Made by a program: the position numbers and the translations under genes. This document shows positions 1 through 8,543 of a stretch of DNA of 30,241 nt, one piece after another. Positions within the stretch are counted from its first letter, which is position 1. Every line of letters begins with the position of its first letter. Under the pieces are notes generated by a model. The model worked only from the letters and a program-made list of their open reading frames with translations, was not told where the DNA came from and ran no database searches. The DNA comes from Betaproteobacteria bacterium (lineage in GTDB: Bacteria > Pseudomonadota > Gammaproteobacteria > Burkholderiales > SG8-41): the NCBI GenBank assembly GCA_025363575.1, contig JANYDM010000144.1, forward strand, positions 1-30,241, in the 5' to 3' direction.

Positions 1-24
1 TCCCGGATGCGTTCGTAGGCGAAT

Positions 25-240
25 TCAAGCTTCGCGCCGAAGGCCGGGTTCGCCACGCTCACCCTGCGGTCCGGGCGGGCCGGGAACTGCTACCGGCACC
101 TGCACCACAACCGGCGCCGGGGCAGGTGCGGCGGGTTCCGGCGTCGGCGCCGTGACCACGACTGATGACGGGGCGGGCCGGTCGCATGCGGTAAGCGCGA
201 GCGGGGCGAGTAGTGCAATCAACAGCAATGAGCGTTTCAT
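25..240 (-). CDS. small lipoprotein with collagen-like tail
   Basis: A 71-residue protein. The N-terminus is a lipoprotein signal peptide: MKR, a leucine/alanine-rich core, then the lipobox LTAC with the acylated Cys at about residue 19. The mature part is proline-, alanine- and valine-rich and ends in a short collagen-like stretch, GPPGPQGERGEPG. An AAGGAA ribosome site lies about 10 bases upstream of the ATG, which supports the start. It is followed on the same side by another small envelope-type gene. I recognise no enzymatic family. A surface-exposed or periplasmic spacer lipoprotein is an inference from composition alone. The collagen-like part is too short to form a stable triple helix without partners. 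Confidence 0.65.
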   Translation of the reverse strand: MKRSLLLIALLAPLALTACDRPAPSSVVVTAPTPEPAAPAPAPVVVQVPVAVPGPPGPQGERGEPGLRREA

Positions 241-284
241 GTTTTATGTTCCTTTCAGATTTCGATTGAGTTGCGGTGACGCGC

Positions 285-443
285 TCAGATCTTTCCCATC
301 AGCAGCAATATCACCAGGATCAGCACCACCAATCCCACGCCGCCGCTCGGGCCGTAACCCCAGTTGCTGCTGTGACCCCAGGTCGGCAGCACGCCTACCA
401 GCGCCAGAATCAGCACGATCAACAGAATCATTCCGATACTCAT
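285..443 (-). CDS. DUF3309 family small membrane protein
   Basis: A 52-residue protein, MSIGMILLIVLILALVGVLP at its start, then a conserved WGHSSNWGYGPSGG loop and a second hydrophobic segment ending in LLLMGKI. This two-helix pattern with a central tryptophan/glycine loop is typical of the DUF3309 family, which is widespread in proteobacteria and of unknown function. I chose the ATG at 443 because an AAGGAG ribosome site sits just upstream; an in-frame codon twelve residues earlier has no such support. It is transcribed toward the lipoprotein gene at 25-240 and is divergent from the other small membrane gene at 629-781. A role in envelope stress is often supposed but not shown here. Confidence 0.8.
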   Translation of the reverse strand: MSIGMILLIVLILALVGVLPTWGHSSNWGYGPSGGVGLVVLILVILLLMGKI

Positions 444-628
444 GTGCGTCTCCTTGTGTTCGTTTTTCACAACGAGCACGGATTATCATTCAGCGCGCGA
501 ACACATTCCGTGCGTTGTCGTACAGATGGCGGACTATCTGTATATGTGCGGGACCGCACGGAACCGGGATGGCAGTAGGCGTAAACCTTACAAGGCGCAA
601 TCGCGCAAACCGTTTTGAGGAAAAACCC

Positions 629-781
629 ATGACTATCAATCTCGGACTTACCCCGCTCGTCTCGCTGATCGCCGGCATACTCATACTCCTCGTGCCGCGG
701 CTGCTGAATTACATCGTGGCTTTTTACCTCATCATCATCGGCGTGATCGGACTCACCGGCGCCGGCAGCTTTCACTTCTGA
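629..781 (+). CDS. DUF3096 family small membrane protein
   Basis: A 50-residue protein, MTINLGLTPLVSLIAGILIL at its start, that is almost entirely hydrophobic: two membrane helices separated by a short PRLLNY turn. The sequence pattern fits the DUF3096 family of short bacterial membrane proteins of unknown function. The ATG at 629 is preceded by TGAGGA, a usable ribosome site. A longer in-frame extension back to 152 exists but has no coding character. The gene is divergent from the DUF3309 gene; both are tiny two-helix proteins and may share the control region at 444-628, which is an inference. Confidence 0.75.
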   Translation: MTINLGLTPLVSLIAGILILLVPRLLNYIVAFYLIIIGVIGLTGAGSFHF

Positions 782-794
782 ACGCCGGCAAACC

Positions 795-1130
795 ATGCTG
801 GTGACATTCAACAGCAAGGCATGGAGCCGGATCACTATGTTCGGTGACGTCGCAATCGCATTGCTGAAAATGGCCGGGCACAGCGGCACCGTCCCGAGCG
901 CGCTGCTGGCGGCCGATATCCCCGCCGCGCTGCAAAAACTGCAGCAGGCGCTCGCGGTGGCCGAGCACGCAGAAAACGACCATGCGCCGCAAGTGGAAGA
1001 TGTGGACGAGCCCGGTATCGAGACGCCGGTCGGCATCCGGAAACGCGCCTATCCGCTGATCGAATTGCTGACCGCGGCGGCGGCGCAGGGATGCGATGTC
1101 ACCTGGGAAGCGGGCGCGCCGGTAATTTGA
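795..1130 (+). CDS. DUF1840 domain protein
   Basis: A 111-residue soluble protein. The N-terminus MLVTFNSKAWSRITMFGDVA followed by a KMAGHSGTVPSALLAADIP block is the hallmark of the DUF1840 family, found mostly in betaproteobacteria and of unknown function. A variable acidic linker (about residues 55-80) precedes a conserved C-terminal block, RKRAYPLIELLTAAAAQGCDVTWE. Length and both end blocks agree with the family, so the gene looks complete. It starts 13 bases after the DUF3096 gene and is probably co-transcribed with it. Confidence 0.85.
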   Translation: MLVTFNSKAWSRITMFGDVAIALLKMAGHSGTVPSALLAADIPAALQKLQQALAVAEHAENDHAPQVEDVDEPGIETPVGIRKRAYPLIELLTAAAAQGCDVTWEAGAPVI

Positions 1131-1245
1131 GCGCGGCAACCGGGCGCGAGCGCACGCAACCGCGACGTCACCAGTTGGGACTTCGGAATGGGTGCAAAAA
1201 AAGCCCGCGCCGCGTTGTCCAGTGCGCTAGTGCACTTGCAGCCCG

Positions 1246-1587
1246 CTACTCGACGCAGGCCTGTACCCGTGCCGCGCCTTGCAGCAAATCGCCGACCATC
1301 CAAGTGTCATGCAAATGCAAGTAGGTGGACATTTCCGCGGCGCCATCACTACCGTCGCGCCCCACATTGGAGTGTCCTGACTGCGCACTAACAGTAGCAG
1401 CGCCCCCACCCGCCGTAAGCATGGCCCATAGACTGCGCTCAGAGGAAAATCCGGGGCGCACTTCGGAAGGTGCGACCTTCGATTGCGCAACGTCGCGCGT
1501 GACGATCGCCGGCCGGCCGCCCGCGATCAAGAGCAAAGACAACGATAGTCCGCCAAGCCAGAGTATCTTGGGGGTGCTCAGCATCAT
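1246..1587 (-). CDS. hypothetical secreted small protein (doubtful)
   Basis: A 113-residue reading frame with an apparent signal sequence (MMLSTPKILWLGGLSLSLLL and on) and an alanine- and glycine-rich remainder. I recognise no family and see no clear ribosome site before the ATG. Third-position GC is moderate, which weakly favours coding. It is convergent with the DUF1840 gene and divergent from the pigment operon starting at 1823. It could be a real exported protein or a chance open frame in GC-rich DNA. Confidence 0.35.
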   Translation of the reverse strand: MMLSTPKILWLGGLSLSLLLIAGGRPAIVTRDVAQSKVAPSEVRPGFSSERSLWAMLTAGGGAATVSAQSGHSNVGRDGSDGAAEMSTYLHLHDTWMVGDLLQGAARVQACVE

Positions 1588-1654
1588 GAGGTGGCCCGTT
1601 CCGGGTTGCAGGCGTCAATCGGATGTCAACGATAGTCCAACGGCATAAACGGCG

Positions 1655-1672
1655 TTGTACGCTAACGCACAA
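1655..1672. promoter_or_regulatory. candidate operator upstream of the pigment operon
   Basis: The sequence TTGTACGCTAACGCACAA is an imperfect inverted repeat (14 of 18 positions symmetric). It lies about 150 bases before the ACP gene that opens the plus-strand operon. The core TGTACGCTA.CG.ACA matches the perfect palindrome at 14244-14263 at 14 of 16 positions, and that palindrome precedes the minus-strand accessory operon. Two near-identical palindromes at the heads of two functionally linked operons suggest a shared dimeric regulator. No regulator gene is evident in the window. Confidence 0.55.
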
Positions 1673-1822
1673 ATGGCGGCAGCCGCGAGACGCAAACTGC
1701 TCGCTACAGTGATTTGGCCCTGTGTTGGATACCGCACAGAACTTTGCCCGCCGGCCGCTAATAATTGCGATGTCAGTCAGCCGTTTGATTGTATTAAGTT
1801 TTAACTCCGAACAGGCGGTCAA

Positions 1823-2161
1823 ATGCGAGCACTCAACGAAAGCCCTTCCTCCCTGTCGCCGGAACTTCCGGCAACGAACGCCGGGGAGCCCGACAGCGAC
1901 ATCGCCACACCGGACGAGCTCGAACTCGCAACCTTGATCGTCGCCACACTCAACCTGGACGTCACTGCCGCCGAAATAAATCCGACCGCCCCGCTATATC
2001 GCGACGGACTGGGACTCGACTCGATTGACGTGCTCGAGCTGGCACTCGCGATCGCCAAAACCTACGGCCTGCAACTGCGTTCGGACGACGAGAACAATCA
2101 AATTATTTTCAGCTCGTTGCGCAACCTGAACCGGCATATTCAGCAACATCGCGCCGGCTAA
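1823..2161 (+). CDS. acyl carrier protein of the aryl polyene pathway
   Basis: A 112-residue protein with an ACP domain over about residues 30-105. The phosphopantetheine attachment motif is DGLGLDSIDVLELAL; the serine in LDSIDV carries the prosthetic group. The N-terminal 30 residues are a polar, proline-rich extension that may or may not be translated; a later start is possible. It is the first gene of a plus-strand operon and its stop codon directly abuts the next start. By analogy with XanC of the xanthomonadin pathway and ApeE/ApeF of aryl polyene clusters, it should carry the aryl starter or the growing polyene chain. Only one ACP is found here, whereas related clusters often have two. 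Confidence 0.88.
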   Translation: MRALNESPSSLSPELPATNAGEPDSDIATPDELELATLIVATLNLDVTAAEINPTAPLYRDGLGLDSIDVLELALAIAKTYGLQLRSDDENNQIIFSSLRNLNRHIQQHRAG

Positions 2162-2833
2162 ATGGCACGGCGGGCCGCCTGGCTATGGCCGGCATTGCTG
2201 GTGCCGGCGGGCATCGCGTATCAATACCTCGTCCATTCCGCCGTGGCTGGCGGACAAGACCACTCGGTGCGCGTCGCCCTCGCCTTCATGCCGCTCCTCG
2301 CACTTGCGGGCTGGATCTTCGCGCGCACGCACAACAAGCTGCGCTGGTCGCTGATCGTGGCCGCCGCGGCGGTTGCCCTCTACGCACTGGAAACCCGGGT
2401 AGCGTGGGGGCTCGACGCGGTCTATGGCCTGCCCCATGCGGCGATCTACTGCTCGTTGCTGTGGCTGTTTGGCAGCACGCTGCGCGCGGACCGGGAGCCG
2501 CTGATCACGCGCTTCGCGCGCCGCGTGCATGGCACCCTGCCCGCCGGCATGGTGGCATACACGCGCAGTGCGACTTACGCCTGGAGCGTGTTTTTTGCCG
2601 CTCAGCTCATCATTTCCGCGCTGCTGTTCCGGTTCGCGCCGCTCTACTGGTGGTCGCTTTTCATTAACGTGCTGAACCTGCCGCTGCTCGCTTTGATGTT
2701 CGCCGGCGAATACGCGTACCGGACTGTAAAGCACCGCGATTTTCTCCATGCCTCTCTGCTCGACGGCATACGCGCGTTCACCGCGGACACTGCGCAGCGC
2801 AACGATATAACGTGCGCGGGGCCGCGGCCATGA
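2162..2833 (+). CDS. COG4648-like integral membrane protein
   Basis: A 223-residue protein with about six hydrophobic segments, separated by basic loops such as RTHNKLRW and TLRADREP. A membrane protein of this size (COG4648 type) is a regular member of xanthomonadin/aryl polyene clusters, between the ACP and the ligase, and the same order is seen here. Its biochemical role is not known. The ATG follows the ACP stop codon with no gap, and its own stop overlaps the ligase start in an ATGA junction, so all three should be translated together. It may anchor the synthase to the inner membrane, which is inference. Confidence 0.72.
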   Translation: MARRAAWLWPALLVPAGIAYQYLVHSAVAGGQDHSVRVALAFMPLLALAGWIFARTHNKLRWSLIVAAAAVALYALETRVAWGLDAVYGLPHAAIYCSLLWLFGSTLRADREPLITRFARRVHGTLPAGMVAYTRSATYAWSVFFAAQLIISALLFRFAPLYWWSLFINVLNLPLLALMFAGEYAYRTVKHRDFLHASLLDGIRAFTADTAQRNDITCAGPRP

Positions 2834-4170
2834 GCGGTCTGCCCATCGTGCGGGGGCATGATGAGGGCGCGGCATTCGCCTACCGCGGCGGTCTGCCGCT
2901 GGGCGTCGGCCGTTTCCTTGGCGATGTCGCCGCGCTCGCGTCGCTACTGCCCGCGCGCCGGCATATACTCAATCTGTGCGCAGACCGGTATCGGTTCACG
3001 GTCGGTTTTTTCGCTGCGTTAATGCGAGAACAGATCAGTCTGCTCCCGCCCAATCACACGCCCGCCCTCGTTCAACAGCTCGTGTCCTGCTATCCGGATA
3101 TCTATTGTCTGACCGATGCCGCCGCGGCGAGCACGCCGCTGGCGACGGTGTTTTATCCGCAATTGAGCGGCACGCTTCCGGCGGTGCCAGCGGTTCCCTC
3201 TGTGGCCGCGGAGCAGATCGCCGCAATAGTCTTCACTTCCGGCTCGACCGGTCAGCCCGTGCCGAACGAAAAATCATGGGGCGCGCTCGCGCGCAGCGCC
3301 CGCGCTGAACTGGCGCGACTCGGCCTGCAGTCGCGGCGCGGCATGGCGATACTGGCAAGCGTGCCGCCGCAGCACATGTACGGGCTCGAATCGTCCGTGC
3401 TGATGGCCGTCCAGGGCGGTCTCGCCCTGCACGCCGGCAGGCCGTTTTATCCGGCCGACATCGTCTCAAATATTGCCGCCATGCCGCGTCCGCGCTGCTT
3501 TGTGACCACGCCTGTCCACCTGCGCGCGCTTCTCGCCGAAGCCACGGCGTTGCCCCCGCTGGATCTGCTGGTGTGCGCAACCGCGCCGCTCTCGCCGCAA
3601 CTGGCGGCAGCAGCAGAAATGCGTTTTGGCGCGCCGCTATATGAAATCTACGGCTGCACCGAGGCGGGACAAATCGCTACGCGCCGCACGACGACTGGCG
3701 CTGAATGGCAAACGCTGGCGGATATCACGCTGCGCCAGGACGAGCACGGAACCTGGGCGCGCGGCGGACATGTGCACGCTGAAGTGCTGCTTCAGGACAT
3801 GCTGGAACTGCGCGGCAACACGCGGTTTCTGCTGCACGGCCGCAACGCCGACCTCGTCAACATCGCCGGCAAGCGCACTTCGCTCGCGAGTCTCAACCAC
3901 CAGCTGAACTCGATTGCGGGCGTGCGCGACGGCGTGTTCGTTATGCCGGAAGAAGAAGGGGGCGCGGTCACTCGCCTGACCGCGTTCGTCGTCGCGCCGG
4001 ATTTAAACAGCGAAGACGTGATGCAAGGACTGCGCGAGCGCATCGATGCTGCATTTCTGCCGCGCCCGCTATGGCTGGTCGCTGCATTGCCGCGCAACGA
4101 CACCGGCAAGCTGCCGCGTGCAGCGATGGCACAACTCGTCCCGGCACCAGCGACGCCGGCGGAACACTGA
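2830..4170 (+). CDS. aryl acyl-ACP ligase (AMP-forming)
   Basis: A 446-residue adenylate-forming enzyme. The phosphate loop TSGSTGQPVPNEK lies near residue 136, the YEIYGCTEAGQ motif in the middle, and NADLVNIAGKRTSL marks the hinge to the small C-terminal domain. The A10-type lysine is in RNDTGKLPRAAM close to the end. It should activate hydroxybenzoate as its adenylate and load it on the ACP, as XanA2 and ApeH do. I chose the ATG at 2830 because it overlaps the previous stop (ATGA); an ATG six codons earlier is also open. It is shorter than CoA ligases of central metabolism, as expected for this subgroup. Confidence 0.88.
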   Translation: MSGLPIVRGHDEGAAFAYRGGLPLGVGRFLGDVAALASLLPARRHILNLCADRYRFTVGFFAALMREQISLLPPNHTPALVQQLVSCYPDIYCLTDAAAASTPLATVFYPQLSGTLPAVPAVPSVAAEQIAAIVFTSGSTGQPVPNEKSWGALARSARAELARLGLQSRRGMAILASVPPQHMYGLESSVLMAVQGGLALHAGRPFYPADIVSNIAAMPRPRCFVTTPVHLRALLAEATALPPLDLLVCATAPLSPQLAAAAEMRFGAPLYEIYGCTEAGQIATRRTTTGAEWQTLADITLRQDEHGTWARGGHVHAEVLLQDMLELRGNTRFLLHGRNADLVNIAGKRTSLASLNHQLNSIAGVRDGVFVMPEEEGGAVTRLTAFVVAPDLNSEDVMQGLRERIDAAFLPRPLWLVAALPRNDTGKLPRAAMAQLVPAPATPAEH

Positions 4171-4469
4171 TGCCTGCCGCCGAGCGCTTTTTCGCCGCTG
4201 ATCATCCCACGGCGCCCGGACACTTCCCCGGCAATCCCGTTATTCCCGGCGCATTGTTGCTGAGTGAAACGTTGCAGGCGATTACAGCCAGTCACGCGGT
4301 GGATCCCTGGCCGCGTGGCCGGCTGGTGTCCGCCAAGTTTCTGCATCCCGCGCGGCCGGGCGACAACGTCAGTATAGAATTCACCGTACCGGTCGCCGGC
4401 CGGATCAAGTTCGCGTGCAGCGTCGCCGGCACGACCGTGCTGACAGGCACAGTATGCGAGGCGCCATAG
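4170..4469 (+). CDS. FabZ-like hotdog dehydratase (ApeI type)
   Basis: A 99-residue single hotdog domain with the FabZ/FabA-type active-site segment PGHFPGNPVIPGALLL; His18 is the likely catalytic base. It should dehydrate 3-hydroxyacyl-ACP intermediates to the conjugated enoyl form, so that repeated cycles give the polyene. The ATG at 4170 overlaps the ligase stop codon (TGATG). An open frame extends about 33 codons further upstream but lies wholly inside the ligase gene. A second dehydratase-like gene closes the operon at 10516-10950, which matches the ApeI/ApeP pair of aryl polyene clusters. Confidence 0.82.
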   Translation: MPAAERFFAADHPTAPGHFPGNPVIPGALLLSETLQAITASHAVDPWPRGRLVSAKFLHPARPGDNVSIEFTVPVAGRIKFACSVAGTTVLTGTVCEAP

Positions 4470-5419
4470 ACACCGGCGGGCAGGACGCCGCGCGCGCCGC
4501 AGCACAGGGCGCGCCGGACGAAAACGGCAGGCCAAACCCGCCGCTGCCGGAATGGGTCGCGCGTCCCGAGCGCAGCAATTCGATCGCGCTGGGCATCGCC
4601 GTGTGGGTGGCGTTGAAATTCGGCCGGCCCGTCGCGCGAGCGATGCTGTATCCGATCTGCCTGTACTTTCTGCTTTTTTCGCCTGCCGCGTATGCAGCAT
4701 CGCGGAAATACCTGCACAAGGTGCTCGGACGGGAGCCGAATCTCGCCGATGCATTCCGTCATTGCCATACCTTCGGCGCGACGCTCGTCGACCGGATTTT
4801 CCTTTATAACGACCAATACGCGCAGTTCGACGTGCGCGTGCACGGCGCGGAAGTACTCGATGCGATACTGGCGCGCGGCGACGGCTGCTTTTTGCTCGGC
4901 GCGCACATGGGAAGCTTCGAAATCATCCGCGCGCTGGGCCGGCACAACACCAGCCATCGCGTCAGCCTCGTCATGTACGAGAACAACGCCAGGATATTCA
5001 GTTCGGTGCTTCACGCGATCAATCCCGGGCTGGCCACGCAGGTGATCGCGCTGGGCAAGATCGATTCCATGCTCAAGGTCGAAGCCGCCTTGAAGCGCGG
5101 CGATATGGTCGGCATGCTCGGCGACCGCACGTTCGAAGGTGACGGGACTGTCGCGTGCCGGTTTCTGGGCGCGCAGGCGCAAATCCCCAACGGCCCGTTT
5201 CGTCTCGCCGCGATGCTGAACCGGCCCATGTTCCTGATGTTCGGCATTTATCGCGGCGGCAACCGCTACGACGTTCATTTCGAACGCCTGGTCGACGCAT
5301 GGCCGGCCGCGCGCGACAACCGTATCAAGGACGCCTTGCACAGCTACGTCGGTCGCCTCGAGCACTATTGCCGCAGCGCGCCTTACAACTGGTACAACTT
5401 CTATGATTTCTGGCGCTAG
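4454..5419 (+). CDS. LpxL-like lysophospholipid/lipid acyltransferase
   Basis: A 321-residue protein of the lipid A biosynthesis acyltransferase family. The signature HX4E is visible as HMGSFE (His151, Glu156), followed downstream by GDRTFEGDGTV, a typical block of the family. One membrane segment lies near residues 60-80 (AMLYPICLYFLLF). In aryl polyene clusters such an enzyme is thought to attach the finished polyene or a fatty acyl group to a lipid anchor. I prefer the ATG at 4454, which overlaps the dehydratase end by 16 bases; a start 13 codons earlier would lie deeper in that gene. Confidence 0.82.
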   Translation: MRGAIDTGGQDAARAAAQGAPDENGRPNPPLPEWVARPERSNSIALGIAVWVALKFGRPVARAMLYPICLYFLLFSPAAYAASRKYLHKVLGREPNLADAFRHCHTFGATLVDRIFLYNDQYAQFDVRVHGAEVLDAILARGDGCFLLGAHMGSFEIIRALGRHNTSHRVSLVMYENNARIFSSVLHAINPGLATQVIALGKIDSMLKVEAALKRGDMVGMLGDRTFEGDGTVACRFLGAQAQIPNGPFRLAAMLNRPMFLMFGIYRGGNRYDVHFERLVDAWPAARDNRIKDALHSYVGRLEHYCRSAPYNWYNFYDFWR

Positions 5420-5452
5420 CCGCCGGCGGTCGCCGCGCGGGCGTCGGGCATC

Positions 5453-7816
5453 ATGAGTAAGCGCGCCACGTCGCGCCTGGCGATTGCCTGCTGGCTCGCC
5501 GCCATGCTGGGCTGTGCCGCAGTGATTGCGCGAACGGAATTCAGCGCCGACCTGTCTGCTTTCCTGCCGCGCTCGCCCACGCCGGCGCAGCAGTTGCTGG
5601 TCGAGCAGTTGCGCGACGGCGTGGTGTCGCGGCTGATCCTCATCGCCATTGAAGGCGCCGCGCCCGATGCGCTCGCGCGCACCAGCCGGCACATGGCGGC
5701 AAACCTGCGTCAACATCAGCAGAACTTCGCGGCCATCGACAACGGCGAGGATGTCGGCACCGCTGCCGACCGCGAATTCCTGTGGCACAACCGTTATCTG
5801 CTGAGCCCGGCGGTTGGCGTCGGTCATTTTTCCGGTGCGACGCTGCGGGTCGCGCTGGAGGAAAACCTGCGCGCGCTGGGTACGCCCGCGGGCGTGCTGA
5901 CGCAGCGTTTGCATTCGCAGGACCCGACCGGCGAATTGCTGCGGCTGGCCGCACAACTCGGCCAGCAGGCGCGCCCTGCGATGCAGGACGGCGTCTGGTT
6001 TTCCGCGGACGGCGGCCGTGCGCTGCTGGTCGCGCAAACCCGCGCGGCGGGCTACGACATCGATGCGCAGGAACGCGCGCTCGCGCTGATCACCAGCGCG
6101 TTTGCTGACGCGAGCGCGGGCGAACCGCGCGGCGCGCAGAAGCTGCTGGTCACGGGCCCAGGCGTGTTCGCGGTGACCACGCGCGCGCGCATCAAGGACG
6201 ATGCGCTGCGCTTTTCCGTCATCGCAACCGCGCTCGTCGCCGCCCTGCTGCTTGCCGTCTACCGTTCGCCGCGCCCATTGATGCTCGGCCTGCTGCCGGT
6301 CGCCAGCGGGGCGCTCGCGGGCATCGCCGCCGTCAGCCTCGGCTTCGGGGCGGTGCACGGTATTACGCTCGGCTTTGGCGCCACCTTGATCGGCGAAGCA
6401 GTTGATTATGCGATTTACCTTTTCACGCAAATTACGCCGGGCACGACTGCGACCATCACCCTGGACCGAATCTGGCCGACCCTGCAACTGGGACTGCTGA
6501 CATCCGTCTGCGGGTTCAGCGCTATGTTGCTGTCCGGCTTTCCCGGGCTCGCGCAGCTGGGACTTTTTTCGATCGCGGGGCTCATCACCGCGGCCGCGGT
6601 CACGCGCTACGTGCTGCCGGTCCTGCTGCCCGCGGGATTTACGGTGCACGCCGCGGCAGGAATCGCGCCGCGACTCGCCGCCAGTACGCATCGGGCGCAG
6701 GTGCTGCGTTATCCGCTGCTGCTCCTCATGCTCGCCGCCGCTGCTTTCCTGGCGACGCAGCGCGACCGCCTGTGGAGCACAGAGCTTGCCAGCCTGAGCC
6801 CTGTCGCGGCCGCCGACCGCGCGCTCGACGAGCGACTGCGCCGCGACATCGGCGCGCCGGATGTGCGGCATCTGGTGGTAATCAATGCGGCGAGCGCGGA
6901 TGCTGCGCTCGCCGCCAGCGAAAAAGTTGCCGCAGTATTGCAACGCGACGTCGACCGCGGCTATCTGGCGGGCTTTGACTCGCCAGCCGCCTATCTGCCG
7001 AGCGCCGCCACTCAGCGCGCGCGCCAGGCGGCAATACCGGAGCCGACACTGTTGCGCGCGAGCATGCTTGAAGCGCAGCGGGGCCTGCCGTTTCGCACGG
7101 GCGCCTTCGAGCCATTTCTGCGCGATGCCGAGGCCGCGAGGACGCAACCCTTGCTGACAAGTGCTGATCTGCGCGGCACCGCGCTCGCGCTGAAACTGGA
7201 TGCGCTGCTGGTCCGTCGCCATACGGCGGACGGCGCGGGCTGGGCCGTCATGCTGCCGCTGCGCGGCGTGACGAATGCAGCGGCCATCTCGCGCGATGTC
7301 GATCAGTTGCCCGATGACGACTCCGTGGTGGTCGACCTCAAGCACGAATCGGATGCGCTCTACCAGGGCTACCGTCGCGAGGTCGCGCTTTATGCGTTGC
7401 TCGGGACCGGCGCCATCGTGCTGCTGTTGCTGGTGACGCTGCGCTCGGCGCGGCGCACGCTCTCGGTAATGACGCCGCTCGCGGCGGCCGTCATCATTAC
7501 CTTCGCGTTGCTCGTGATGAGCGGCACCGCGCTGTCCATTTTTCATCTGGTCGGACTGCTGCTGGTGGTAGCGGTCGGCTCCAACTATGCGCTGTTTTTC
7601 GAGCGCAAGGCGGCGAACGCGGCGGAACGCGAACGCACGATAGTCTCGCTGCTGTTCGCGAACCTGACGACACTCACCGGCTTCGGGCTGCTCGCGTTTT
7701 CGCATGTGCCCGTGCTGCACGCCATTGGCGGCACCGTGGGTATCGGCGCGTTTCTGAGCCTCGTGTTTTCGATGATCCTGATCGGCCCCGCACCTAAACG
7801 CGCAGCGCTCCAATGA
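5453..7816 (+). CDS. MMPL/RND-family exporter
   Basis: A 787-residue inner-membrane transporter with the twofold RND/MMPL plan: one N-terminal helix, a periplasmic domain (about 28-230), five helices, one further helix near 420, a second periplasmic domain (about 445-635) and a final helix bundle. The first half has GEAVDYAIYLF, with an Asp suited to proton relay; the second half has VGSNYALFF, where Asn takes the equivalent place. Exporters of this kind are standard in aryl polyene clusters and are thought to move the lipid-linked pigment toward the outer membrane. Related clusters usually have a LolA-like carrier next to it; only 33 bases separate it from the acyltransferase here. Confidence 0.87.
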   Translation: MSKRATSRLAIACWLAAMLGCAAVIARTEFSADLSAFLPRSPTPAQQLLVEQLRDGVVSRLILIAIEGAAPDALARTSRHMAANLRQHQQNFAAIDNGEDVGTAADREFLWHNRYLLSPAVGVGHFSGATLRVALEENLRALGTPAGVLTQRLHSQDPTGELLRLAAQLGQQARPAMQDGVWFSADGGRALLVAQTRAAGYDIDAQERALALITSAFADASAGEPRGAQKLLVTGPGVFAVTTRARIKDDALRFSVIATALVAALLLAVYRSPRPLMLGLLPVASGALAGIAAVSLGFGAVHGITLGFGATLIGEAVDYAIYLFTQITPGTTATITLDRIWPTLQLGLLTSVCGFSAMLLSGFPGLAQLGLFSIAGLITAAAVTRYVLPVLLPAGFTVHAAAGIAPRLAASTHRAQVLRYPLLLLMLAAAAFLATQRDRLWSTELASLSPVAAADRALDERLRRDIGAPDVRHLVVINAASADAALAASEKVAAVLQRDVDRGYLAGFDSPAAYLPSAATQRARQAAIPEPTLLRASMLEAQRGLPFRTGAFEPFLRDAEAARTQPLLTSADLRGTALALKLDALLVRRHTADGAGWAVMLPLRGVTNAAAISRDVDQLPDDDSVVVDLKHESDALYQGYRREVALYALLGTGAIVLLLLVTLRSARRTLSVMTPLAAAVIITFALLVMSGTALSIFHLVGLLLVVAVGSNYALFFERKAANAAERERTIVSLLFANLTTLTGFGLLAFSHVPVLHAIGGTVGIGAFLSLVFSMILIGPAPKRAALQ

Positions 7817-8520
7817 GCATGCAGGCAACATACGATTACGCGCGACAAGCGGGCGCCCAGCGCATCATGCTCATCATGCTGCCGGCCGCGCTGAGCGCGC
7901 CGCAAGATCTGCTGGAAAGTGGATTCATCGACGCGGTGCGCGACCGCGGCGGCCCGATCGACGTGGTGCTGGCGCATGCGCATCCGGACTACTATCTCGA
8001 TGGCACACTATGCAAGCGGCTGGCAGCGGACATTATCGGGCCGGCGCGTGATGCGCAGTACCGGCGCATCTGGCTGATGGGCATTTCGCTCGGCGGGATG
8101 GGCGCCCTCCTCTACGCATGCATGCACGCAGCGGATATCGAAGGCGCGATAGTGCTGGCACCCTATCTCGGCGCCAGCCGGCCGGTCACCGCAATCGCCG
8201 ACGCAGGAGGACTCGCGTACTGGCAGCCGCCCGCGCACGCCGATGACGATGAGACACGGCTGCTGACATGGCTCAAGGCGTATCAGCCCGCGTGCCCCGC
8301 CGCACCCCGCCTCTATCTCGGCTATGGCACCGGCGACCGATTCGCGCCAGCGAGCACCTTGCTTGCGCAGAAGCTGCCCGCGTCGCAAGTCGTCACCGTC
8401 GACGGCGGGCATGACTGGCCGACGTGGATCCGCCTGTGGCGGCAACTGCTCGACAAAGATCCGTTCTCGGTTGCCGCCATGGCGGCGCGCCCTCACACTG
8501 CGCACGCCTGCGCGCGCTAA
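7813..8520 (+). CDS. alpha/beta hydrolase in the pigment operon
   Basis: A 235-residue protein with an alpha/beta hydrolase fold. The nucleophile elbow is GISLGG (Ser near residue 94), followed by a likely acidic residue in GTGDRF and the catalytic His in DGGHDW. It starts inside the exporter stop codon (ATGA), so it belongs to the same translation chain. The substrate is not evident. Given its place between exporter and ketosynthase, release or editing of a polyene thioester or ester is a reasonable inference. I cannot match it to a named member of the E. coli or Xanthomonas clusters. Confidence 0.78.
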   Translation: MSMQATYDYARQAGAQRIMLIMLPAALSAPQDLLESGFIDAVRDRGGPIDVVLAHAHPDYYLDGTLCKRLAADIIGPARDAQYRRIWLMGISLGGMGALLYACMHAADIEGAIVLAPYLGASRPVTAIADAGGLAYWQPPAHADDDETRLLTWLKAYQPACPAAPRLYLGYGTGDRFAPASTLLAQKLPASQVVTVDGGHDWPTWIRLWRQLLDKDPFSVAAMAARPHTAHACAR

Positions 8521-8543
8521 ATACTTCGAGCCCTCAACCTGAC

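Noticed and set aside
1190..1215. An A-run next to a GC-rich stretch, read as a minus-strand terminator
   Set aside because: The GC-rich part does not form a convincing symmetric stem.
4292..7831. A 1179-codon open frame on the minus strand opposite the pigment operon
   Set aside because: The product is highly charged, Arg/Gln/His-rich and without domains. It lies opposite four well-supported genes and is a by-product of high GC content.
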